The translations under genes were made by a program, and so were the position numbers. Shown piece after piece: positions 46,701-58,700 of a stretch of 64,000 nucleotides of DNA. Within the stretch, counting starts at the first letter, position 1. Each line of letters starts with the position of its first letter. The notes under the pieces are model-generated. The model was given only the letters and a program-made list of their open reading frames with translations. It searched no databases and was not told the origin of the DNA. Source of the DNA: Phylloscopus collybita (taxonomy: Eukaryota; Chordata; Aves; Passeriformes; Phylloscopidae); assembly GCA_027886175.1 (NCBI GenBank), contig JAJNNQ010000075.1, positions 82,563,001 through 82,627,000 of the forward strand. The letters are read 5' to 3'.

Positions 46701-49700
46701 CCTTTTTTTTTGTCTTTACAATTGTTTCAAAGTCATAGATTTTAAATAAAAGAGCACTGTAAGAAAAGATTATGTAGCAAGCCAGAAGTTCATGACAGAT
46801 TGCAAGATGGTTATTTATTTGTCACCTGGCTCTATTAAAAGTCCCATCAAGTACATACCCTTAGCATGTCTACAAAGCACCTTTGAATTCACAGATGTTG
46901 GGTAAGTTTTATTGCTTGGCTATCCACAATGCTGTACAGACAGAAAGTCTTCCTTCTCTCTGGCAGCACTGGGACTGGGTAGGTCTGAAGCTCTCCAGGT
47001 GTATTGATTCTCATGTCCTCTCTTCCCTCCCCTGCTCCAGCTGTCACTACAAATCACTCCACCGTGTGAGAGCGAACAACACTATGAGTACTCTGGACGG
47101 TGCTGCAGGAAGTGTGAGCCAGGTATGTGAGCTCTGACGGGGCTGTGAGGCTGAGAGGCTCCTTAGGAGCTGCTCTGCAGGTTGCTGATGAGGCAGTCAG
47201 CTCTCCTGACTGCTGATGGATTGGCACGTGCCCTGCAGGCACCTGATCTCAGGCTTACAAGTGCCTTCCTAGGGCAGGAGTGGTCCTGCTGGCCTCAGCA
47301 AAGGCCACAGCAGCTGTTTTGTTGGGATAGCACTTAACCACTGCAGGAGACAGAAAGCAGCTCGATTCTTGTGCTCCCAGGCCATCCACTTCACTGATGT
47401 TTCAGTGCCATACTAAATGGGGACCAGATTGACAAACTAAAAAGGTGCAGGAAGAAATTATTGTCCACAGCAGTGTTAGCAGCCAGCCTCTTCCTTTTCT
47501 CTAACATCCTTAGAAAGCTGCTCTGCAGCTTTCAGATGACCTACTTGTCCTTTTCTCAATCACAGGGAAGTATTTGTCTGCTAGATGTACTGCCACTTCT
47601 GAGAGCGTGTGCCAGCCGTGTGGCCCAAATGAGTATATGGATGTCTGGAATGAAGAAGATAAATGCTTACTACATAAAATCTGTGATCAAGGTGAGCTGT
47701 TCATAGTGCAGAACCTTTTAATCCAAATTAGAGAAGCATGAATATGGGAAAGTGGATCTAGGGAAGTTGTTTTGTTCAGGTGCCCAACACTGAAGGCCGA
47801 GCTTGCAGAAGAGCCTGGCAGAGAGGGAGCTCCCCAGAGAGCAGAGATCCTGTGCTATGCAGAGCACCATGACTGCAGTCTCTGTGCTGCTGATAGTGAT
47901 GATCTTCACTTGGGGCCATTCACCCCTGTGAGCTGATTTTAGTAGTTGTCCTTTTGCCCAGCACACTCTGCATTCACTTCCCCTAGTGTGTTTGTCTCAC
48001 ACTTGTAAATGCTGTGTTTATTTTTTTCTAAAAAGCCACAAGGAAATATATTGTTTAGGAGTTCAGTGGGTGAGGAGCCTCGTGCTGATCAAAGGTCTCC
48101 CATGCTTCCTGAAAGACACCATTTCCTCTAACATGAATGGTTTTGCATCTGCCATTCAAGCAAAGAAAGTAGGTAGAACAGAAGGTTCAGAAACTTGAGG
48201 CTTGCTATTAGAAAGATTTTTACTCTCATCTGCTTTCTCTTTTAGGGAAGGCCTTGAGGGAGGTGAACCCAGGGAACAGCACGTTCCAGCGGCAGTGTGC
48301 TTGTACGATGGGCTACCACTGGAACGAGGACTGCGACTGCTGCCAGCGAAATACCGCGTGTGCTCCTGGACTGGGAGTCAAGCCTCCTGGTAAGATACAG
48401 AAAGGGGAGGTACAAAGTGAAATGTCCAGCTCAGGCCTACTGGATGAGGCCAGCATCGTGTGGGCTGTGCCATTAGAGAGGGTCCTTTAGACTCTCAGAC
48501 AGCTGTCAACAGAAGACGCATGTCTGAGTTGTCATTACTACCACATACAATCCTCCTGGACTCTTTGCATTTTGAAGGCTTCTGCCTCCATAGTTGAAAT
48601 AGTATCTTGGATCAAGTGACTTCTGCAAGTCATCACGTGGACATGGCAGTAGTTGCAAGGTGTCCAGTACATTTCTAATGTTTGCTGAGGTGTCTGACTG
48701 TGAGTCACTAGGTCATGCGCTGCTCCTGTATTCAGAGAAGCACTCTTTTGGGGGTTGTTCCTGAGGTCAAATTTGTAATCTGGTTTTGTGCAATGGCTTT
48801 GTCTTGCCATTTTTTAATGTTGCAAGTTAAAAGTGATGAACACTTTTCAGGTAGTTCATGTATTCTGTTTTAGCAAGTACTCTGTTTTGGATGGCTAGCA
48901 GTGCAAAGGTTTATTGCAGACATTAATTTACTCTTAAGTCTAATTAAAACAAGATGCAGGTGTTTTGTGGGTGGAAGACAGACAGTTAAGTTCAGAGGTG
49001 TAGTAAACACTGGGAACAGCTGCACCAGGCATAAGGAACCCCAAGAAAAACCCAGCAAGTAATAGAGTAATGGAGGAAGGAATGCTTCACACGTCTGGAG
49101 GACAGTTGCTGTTTTTTCTCCAGCCTAAGAAATCCTGATACAGCATTTTGTTTCTGTGGCTTCATAGAAGTGACAATACCAGTCAGCATCACTGCCTGTG
49201 ACACAGCATCATCATGAGGAAATAAACAGAAGGGGAAGGATGTAACAGTTGAGTGTTATTTTACAATAAATGGTTCCTGGTCATTTCTCATTTTGATCAT
49301 GTAGAGAAGTTCTCGGGTGAGGCTTACATGGGACTGTCTTTGCTGCCCTAATATAACCTAAAATCCCACTCTTTATGAAAGCTTTTAGGGGGATTGTGGG
49401 GTGAGAGTGGAGCAGGAGGACAGGGAGCATAGTCACCTTCCTCTCACTTGGAAGGAACCTACAGAAACCCATCTATGACGTTTTTCCTTCCTCCACACAG
49501 TGCAACAAGACAGGGACACAATGTGCATACCATGTCCCAGAGGCTACTTCTCAAAGGTCTCCTCATCCACCGACGAGTGTAAATCCTGGACCAAGTAAGT
49601 CCCTGGGTGTTGTAAAAGGACCACACCAGCCAGAAGGCAGGGAGAAGCTTGGGTGAAAGCATTTCTCAGGGGGGTGTTCCAGGCTGCCTGTAGAGCACAC

Positions 49701-52700
49701 AAAGCACCAGCGTTGGCTGTGCAGTGATGAAGGCATTGTCAGGCTGAAGCTTGAATTCTCCTTCTAGGAGAACAAGGGAGAGCAGTGACAACAGAACTGC
49801 TGAGCCAAAAATAAAGTATCTGTGGTTCTTAGGGGTGGAGAAATATCGTATTTTACAACAGAAAGTACTGCTCTGCTTAAGTGTAAGAGGCACAACAAGC
49901 TTCCTTGAGGGAACCTAGCCTCTTTGTTTTTCTTTTTTAGCTGTACAGCTCTAGGAATGGAAGAAAGCGTGCCTGGGACTGACAAGTCTGATGCAGTTTG
50001 TAAAGAGCGGAAGATGCCTGAGCCATCAGAAGATGGTTTGTGTCCTCGTATGGATTGTTGGGTGGAAAGTAGCAGGGAGGAGGAGGGATGTGATTGCTAG
50101 AGGTTTGGGCTGGCTTTAATCCATTCTCATTGTGGGTGACTCTAGGGAGAGCAGCTGTAGACCAAGACAGTGCTCTTGGAAAATTCCACCTTTAAAAATT
50201 GTTTCAGGCCTGGTGACTTTAGGGCCTACATCCACTATTAAGTTGAGTTTGACACCTCCCACTAAAACTGCATGACAGAATTGCTGTTACAGCAGTGTTA
50301 TACCCATGATTCCATCACATTTACAGCTTGTTCATTTTTTTGTGCTTTCCACACACACATTACATGTATAAAGACTAGCAGCTCCACTCCTTGCTTATTT
50401 TATAGCAGTGGCTACAGTCTTAGCCTGATCCCTCTCAGATACCCCTTCTTGCCCACTGTCATTTCCTTCTTCAGTGTGGATATGGTACCAAGGAGCTTGC
50501 TTGCCTGGCATGCAGCGATCCATCATAACCTGAGATAAAGAACAAATTTTTCCATGAAATGTATGCCCTCTGTCCCCTGAGTGAGATCAAGCTCAGCCCC
50601 ATGGCCTGCTGGCAGCTTGCAGGGGGGCATCGAGAGAAGCCTGACCAGACAACATTGCTCTGTAACACCAAGATTCTGGTTTTTATGGAGATATCTAGGT
50701 ACCAGGTACCATCAGTGTGGCTGCTTGTCACAGAACTGCATAAGTGCTAGAGTTATTGTTCTTATTGCAGAAACTAAAGATCAAATAGGAAGGAAAAACA
50801 ACCCTCTCCTGTAGAAAAGCAGGTAAAATAAGCAAGGATTGTCATACTGCTGAGTGCAGGCTCTGTGTTGATGGCACTATCTTTTTTACACCTTGCAGGA
50901 ACAAACAGGATCTTATATGTGTTGATTGTCATCTTGTTTTTTGTGACACTAATTGGCATTGTTGTCTTCATCGTTTACTACAAGAAGAAGGGGAAGAAGC
51001 TGACAGGTACATCATAGCTAATGGTGTTCAGGGGTGTGACAACTGGGGCTCTCTGTGCACTCTGATTTCATGGGTAACCAACAGATGAAGAAGCTCAGGA
51101 ATTACACTGGAAGTTCTATGCCATCCCTATGCCTGTCCATATGGATATGCTTTATCTAGCACAAAGCCAGGCTAAAAATTCCTTTCCTCTAGGCAGACAG
51201 TAATTTACAGTGTATTACACTTGACCCATGGAGCGAGCATCCTCAGGGCAGACAAGACTGTGGCTGGAAGGAGGAGGGCTGGTGCTGGGGGCTTTCACAG
51301 CAGCCTGGCTGCTCTGCAGCGCCTGGCACCGCTGATCCCTTGGTAGAAGGGAAGCAGGGACAGAGAGAAGTCCCGTCTTCTTCACCTTACTTTGCCTCCC
51401 ACCCAAAAGCCTGCATCTGGACAGGTTAAAATATGAATTTCAAGACAAAGGCTTGATGTGTATTTGAGAATATGATGGAGACAATGTTTTTAGCTGAAAG
51501 CTGAAGTTCTGATGAGGTACTGAAGAAATACTAGAAGGAAATAGAATGAATAGTTAAAGTAGAAAAATAGAAAAATTCTGGCCAAAGGCATATGGATAAC
51601 AATGGGATACTGAGTTTATTATTAACAGAATGGAAATACCTTCACATTCCTCCACTCTCTGTTAAGCCCTGGGTCTCTTTAGTGAAGGACATGCTTCTGT
51701 TGTTCTGTTGATTTATTTTTTTTTTTCCTAAACGTGGAAAGCTTTTTGCATCATTTCCTTTCCCAAGTGGTAGCAATTTATTAAAAGTTTTGGGAGCAGT
51801 GGAAAGGAAGACAGAACTCACTTCTTGTAAAGTATATTTCAGCCTGTGTTTTAGAAATAGGCTGCCTCTGCCACACTAAACATGGGTTGTGCTAAATCTG
51901 GAATTTCTGGGATGGGCTGGAGGAAATGGTGACTCTGCTTGCAAACCAAATACTTGTGATGCAGAGCAGGTTAGGGGGGAATGCAATTTCTTTGACTTTT
52001 CTGTTGCCCTGCTGCTCTGCAGTGCCAGTCCCTCATTGCCTTCACATGGGGAATTCTGCTCACCTGAGCCTGGGAGAATTGCAGGCTCAGGAAGGAGCCC
52101 TTCCTGCTTGGTGTGGGTACTGGTGTTAAATCAACGTCAGAGCAACAAAGTCATTGCTGGGAGCTGGCAGTGGCTGCACAGCTGATCTATCTTCAGCCAT
52201 GCCAAACCATTGTAAACTTCAAATGTACATGGGAGTTGAGCCCTGCAAAGTCTCCTGCATTTATAAACACAAACCAAGAATTGCTCACTGTGTCAGTTGT
52301 TGCCCTAAAGTATGTGAGACTTAAAGCTTTTCCTTGGGAGATACTCCAAAGAAATTGGAATTAATTTCCCCATTAAACATACTCTGATTAAGTAGAATAT
52401 GCTATATTTGAGCCTGCTATCTTGTGGTTTCAGTGGCTTACCCTCTTCTCTCCAGGCTTCTCACTCCTGTCTGGGAAGGGCCTTTGGGCCGTCCATGTGA
52501 CTTCTCTTGAAATAGACCATTTCTGCTGTGAGCGGGTCTTGTTGGGCCAGTCATAGCTTGGTGTGACATATGACCAGGAAAGAAACCCCATTTGATGTGG
52601 AACACAGTTTAAATGTGGTCTATTTTAGGAGCTTGGAAACATTTGTTCCACAGAAATATATCCCTGTTCCAGTTACAATGAATCCTCAGCTAGACCGATG

Positions 52701-55700
52701 CTGGGACACTTGAACAGGCAGTAAAAACTGGCTTGCTGGTTTTATTTAATATGATACTGTGGGTTGTGAATGACTGTGGGTGTTTAGGTCTGTGGTTAAC
52801 TTAAGTGCCTGCTATATGTTACAGCTACTCTTTTGTTTTCCCTACAGCAGATCTACAGAACTGGGCTAATGAAGTGTGCAGCCAAATAAAAGGAACAAAG
52901 GTAAAGTCAAAGATGGTAGCATTTTCTCTTTGTTTTGTGTTTTCCTCATGGCATTCCTGACACCCCTTCTGAAACAGACTCCATGGTAATCTTTGGCTAG
53001 AAAACAAATTTTGAGTTCCCCAAAAATTGCTCGCAGCTTTTGCTTCTTCAGTCTGGTTTTCTGTAAATGTGAGGCTTGTGAAATCACCATTCACCAACAG
53101 CTTCTGAACCTGCTCTCTGGTTTCAGTCAGTTTTAACAGAGAAGGTCTTGTGATTATTTAATATTTATGATGAGAAAGTTAATCAGAACAGCCGAGGCTG
53201 CCTAGGAGAGAGCCCTTCCAAATCCTAAGTGCAGGAGAAGCTTCAGCTGAGTTTGCCCCTTGTTACATACCAGAGTGCTCGAAGGGAAGAAACCTGGATT
53301 TGAGTCATGCCAAAAATGCCAGGCATACAAGGCATTAAACCCAGAGCCATCAGCTAAAGAAACTGTTTGACTCCTTAATTCTAGGGAGGAAAAATCCTGC
53401 TTGTGCATTCCAGTATGGAATAAATAAGAGCTTTTGCTCTGGAAGAACACCAACCCCATGCTTGAAACAGATGGTGGCACTGGTTCAAGTTCATGTGCAC
53501 AGCCTGCTTAACACAGTGGATGTGGACTGTGGTGTCCCAGGTGTCCCACCACCCCTTCTAGAAGTTGTGATGAGCTTAGCTGTTGAAAGACTCAAATTTC
53601 ACTGCTTAAAAGAAAAACCAAGCATACCAAAAAAACCCCACCTTTCTGAGCAGGCAGTCCCTCTTTTGTTTCATAAGTCTTCATGCAGCCTCCTTTCTTG
53701 GCAGCTGCTCAGATCCTCTGGGACAGAGGAGTGAATCAACAGCCATTAGTGGCTGGCAGCACTTACGCTCTCTTTGCTATCCTGGAAGATCTGAACAGAT
53801 GCTAGAAATTAAAGGTGTCAGTTCCCAAACACCCATCTTTAAAGCACAACTTGTACAAACTGAAGAAAATGCCTGAAGTATTGGAGCTGCTACCAAAAAT
53901 GTAGCTTTACTTTGTCAAGTGCTGTGACAACAGGATGTCATGGGCCTTTGCATTTGTTGTCGTAACCTTTGAGATTAATACAACCTTGCCTGTGTTTTCT
54001 TCTCGCTTGTCTCAGAACTTCAACCTGGGTTCTTTCTTCAGTCATTGCTGATATTAAAAATTCTGCCCCCAGTAAGGCCTTCACAGATCAACAGCCCTTC
54101 AAGCACATGGGAGTGTTTCCAAAACCTAATAAGCAGTTAGGTGGGTCTTACTAATGGTCCATAAGGAACAGCAGAATCCAGCAGCTCTTCTAGGTTTATT
54201 AACTATTCTTAAGTGCCCTTGAAAAATACTAGGAATAGTTGTCTCACAAGATTAAATGTTATTGCTCCCCAGGCCACCAGATTTCATTCTGAACATCTGC
54301 TGAGCCCAGCATCACCAGTCAGTTTCACAGCAGAGTAGAATTAGACATCAAGACTCAAATATAGCAGCACTGCTCAACCTCAGCAGCTCCACACAGAGGA
54401 AGGACCACAATCTGCCTTTTCCTTCTTTGTATAAAAAATAACTTCATGTTGATATATTTGTTAAAAGACATTTTTAATTTCTTTCAGGAACCTCCCAGAG
54501 ATGCATTTGTTACTGTGAACATCACAAGTGCTGCTGTGCCCCAGACCTCTGAAGACACATGTCTCCTGGTCCCCTCGGGCTCTCCTGTCCCTGGAAACAC
54601 GTGCTGTACCTCTGGTCACATTCCTTGCAGGAATGAGAGCCCCAGCACAGAGCCTTGTGAAGCAGGAGAGTTTCCTGTGGTAACTGAGACTGATGACTAC
54701 CAATTCCCACCAGTTCCCACAGAAGATGAATACATGGATAAGGATCTCAATAACACTGATTATTTATCTTTATTAAGTCAGACTGCCAGTAAAACTGTGT
54801 CATCATTTTCAGAACCAATGGAGGCAGGGGAGAATGACAGCTTGAACCAGTACTTTTCAGGTATTGGGAGCACAGAGGATGTATCAGTCTCTCAAGGCTT
54901 TCACCCTCCCTCTGACACAGATGGGGTACACGTTGCCACGGAACAACTTCTACAGAAATCTTGCCAACATGCCCACAGTTGCCCGAAGGAAATAGGCAAC
55001 AAAGACACAGATCATTTTGCAACAAACTGTGACTCAGAGAAGATCTGTGTGAGGTGTGGCGTTTTGTACAGAGAATCTCCCCAAAAGTGTGGCAAACCCT
55101 TTTGTGCTGTGGCTGACAGCACCTCCACCTCCCCAGAAACTGGTTCCTGTGCCCAGTGCACCTGTGGTTTGAATTTTCTCTCTGCTGGTCAGAACACTCT
55201 AGCAAACAATCTTGGTATGGAAGATGCACCTTCAGATAGTACCAACGTGAAGTACCAGAACACAAACAGAAGCACTTCAGGGACACACAGAAGCACTTCA
55301 GGGACAAATGGCAGCACTTCAGACCTCCCTCCAGCATCTGGTAAGCCCATTAGGCTTCACCCATACACAGCTGTATAGGATTGTTCTCTTTGCTAGCTCA
55401 GTAATATTCAGAGGATCTGATTTGGGAGAAGAAGATGATGCTTTTTCACTTAATCACCCTGAAACTAGTCTGAAAAAAAATCTGAAATTGTGAGGCCATT
55501 TGGTTTGTATTAAATTCTGCAAGAAAGATGAGCCCAGCAAGGGACCATTGTCCCATCCTGATCTAACCAGCAATGCAGAACCCACCTTCTGGCTGCCACT
55601 GCAGAGGCCAAGCAGTTCTGTTAGCAGGTGTGTGTATTGGAGAAAATTAGAAAGAATACAGTCTAGGGACCTAGAGGCTGAACTAAGGAAGGATTCATAA

Positions 55701-58700
55701 TGCTCCCGCAGATACTTTTCATTCACCAGTGTGCACACGTATTTTTTGCCATTAGATTTAAGACCAGTTAAATTTATACAGTGTTCAGTGAAACTCCAGC
55801 TGGAGCTGTAAGCTGGTGTCTGCAACTGGGTCTAAGAGATTATCTACAATTTTCTGCTTATAGCTCTTTCGCTTTGTTTTTATTTCCTGGGATATAAGCA
55901 TTCACGTAAAATAGTTTCATACAGGCACTGTTCTTTCATACACATTTGTTTTGTCCCCTAAACAACTCTAAAACACTGAATAGTTTACCAATTGTCGACC
56001 AATTATTAATTGAGTAAATATATCAAAATTGTCAAGTGAAAACAGGGAAAAATCACTGAAGCAGAACCAGCAGAAGGGAAGTTATGCGCCCTCTCTGGAT
56101 GAAGTCTTCCTTCCCCAGAATTTTTTTTCAGTATAAAAGTCTGCAATCTGCCTGTGATATGTTATTAGTCATTTTAGATTATAATCTCATAAAGTTGGAT
56201 GCTCTATTTTTATTTGTATCAGTGCACTGCCAAGCATAATGAGACCTTAAGTGCTGAGTGGGACATCCAAGTATTACTGTAATACCCGCAGCAGTTGTAA
56301 GCTGTTGCCCTCCTTTAAAACCATGTTGTGCCTTAAAATTTCTTACAGAGACATTCTTGTCAGTCTGCCAAAGCCCCAAAACAACACACTTGAAGGCCTT
56401 TCCTCTCTCAGCATGCATTCCATGTGGGAATCTGAAAGTGTGTAGTGTTCATCTTCTGAAGAGCAGAAACTTTCTGCTGCTTCAGTTTCCTGAAATCTTG
56501 ACGCAGTTTCACTGTCTGGTGTATGCAAAATGCAGCAGGAGTAAAGAGAACACAGTTATCTTTTTTGTTATTGTTGGACTCTTGAGGTACAACTGAAAGT
56601 CAACTTATATTTGGTACTGCTTTTCTTTCTAAATATGACACAAAGAGAAAGAGAAAATATTAAAGAACAATAGAGCAAATGGGAGAGCTTGGATATAAGC
56701 ACAGTGCTAGCAAGTGCCATCTTAGATCTGCAGCACAATTCCTTATATAGGATTTTAATTGTGTCTGTGCCTTTGGATTTGTACATGCTATAGTGCCATC
56801 TGGTGATCCCATGTTCCTAATTTGCCAGTTTTTACGCATGACTACAGGAAGATACTGACAGAGCTGTGGGTAGTATCAGAGAGTGGGTTGGTTGATCTGT
56901 GGGTAACCTGGCTTGCTGGCAGAGTAATTTTTCTGCCCACAGAATGGCCATGCCCCCCCTGCAGTGTCTGGTGGCATGAGGACCAGGACAGGGCTTAGCT
57001 ATAGGTTCCTCACTGAAGCAGCCCAGCCACACCGGGGCTGCACGTGTGGGTGCATCAGCATCTGTCATTTTGCTAGGCCTTGTGAAATGCCCAGATGGAA
57101 TAAATGTGCATGTAAAATAACTTTCTGTAAAGCTTTTCAAAGCAACTGAAGCCACCAGGCTTTGCACACACAGTTATGCTAAAACAGAATGGTACAAAAG
57201 AGGGTGGATGAGAAATGGGAAGAAAAAGACCATGGGAAATTCCATGAAGTTTTGATCTTGGTTCACTAGCACTCAAAATGACAACAGAACTGGTAAACTC
57301 TGCCCCTCCTGTGAAACAATCCTAGAGGACCAAAGTGAACCTCTGGACAGGTGCTCCCTTTCCAGGGGTTACCACTGGAGATGGAGGTAAGCCTTCAAGC
57401 AGTTCTTCAAACCCCACAAGCCTGGGGGCAGTCAGAACATGAAGGGTGGGTCAGTTCAGGCCCACCTCAAGTTCTGTGCAGGGCTACGGTGTAACACATG
57501 AGTGCAGGAAAACTTAGCTGATTCATAATTGGGACTGGTTTTGCAAAGCCTTTCACTTCCAGATCCCAAACCAGCCTGGTTTGGCAGTGACAAACAATTC
57601 TCACCACCTAGAGGCCATTACATGTCAGAGAAAATCATTTGCCTGCGTTGTTCCAGTTCTTAGTGAACAATTACCACAAAAATTAATCTTTGATATTAAT
57701 ATCAGATAGTCTGAAGAGATCAAAAGGCTGAAACACTGCAGAGAACAGTGCCTTCACTCTGAATGTGTCCCTTATACTTTTCAGGTTGGAAGCACTTTTC
57801 TTGCACAGTGTAGGAAGCCCTTGTGTCCCTTTTCTGTGCTTTGAGGCCTTAAATATCCTTTTGTTTTAGCATGGTGTCTTCAGAAAGCACAGAAGGTTTG
57901 CCAGCCACATTCAGCTAAACATTGTAAATGTGTTAATCTGCCCTTTTTTTCCCTCCCCTGTCACATATATTTCTACATTTTTCATCTCTTGCTGAGCACT
58001 GGTAACTTTCTTCACAGCACCTTTTGCAAGTGACAGGCAATCTGTTTAAAGACAAACAGTTATTTTTGTACTGCCATTATGCCCAAGAGTTTTGTTCATG
58101 GCAAACAGCCAAACTGAATCGAACACAGGGGAAAGAACCAGCAGGGAAAATCTCCCACAGAGAAAACCCTTGTGGACATCTCATGTTAATCAACAGCACT
58201 TGGAAAGAAAGCAAGAAGCTAGCAATGCAGGGGTTTAGGTGAAACAAATAAGATTGCTTAAGGGGAGGCCTGTTAGAAAGATGCTCAAGTGCTGCCCAGG
58301 CTCATCTCTGAGCAGGCACAGATCCTGACTCCACACAGCTGGAGATCATTGCCCAGTGCTGGTGTGCAAATATCACCCATGGCCTGGAAAAACAGCATTT
58401 CTCTGGGCTGGGCCATGTTTATCTGCAAGGAAAATGGGAATGTTTTAAGTGTTGAGGAATGTAATGAAGAAAGGCACAAAATATCTTGAAGAAGTCGGAT
58501 CAGTCTGCAAGTAATGATGAGGTGAAGCACAGCAGAAGAAATATTTCTTAGTAAGAGTGTTCACAGGCTAGGAAAATTTTGTTTACTTGGTTTCTTCAGT
58601 TTGTTTCATTTTCAAGTTTTAGCAAGCTTGTTAGTTTGATGTTGGAAGTTTGTTCTCAGTTATTTTCTCTCTGCTCTAAGGAAAGCTTATTAATTCCCAG

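Noticed and set aside
54747..55337. 196-residue antisense frame opposite RANK exon 9
   Set aside because: No recognisable product or splice context; it mirrors a clearly conserved coding exon on the + strand.
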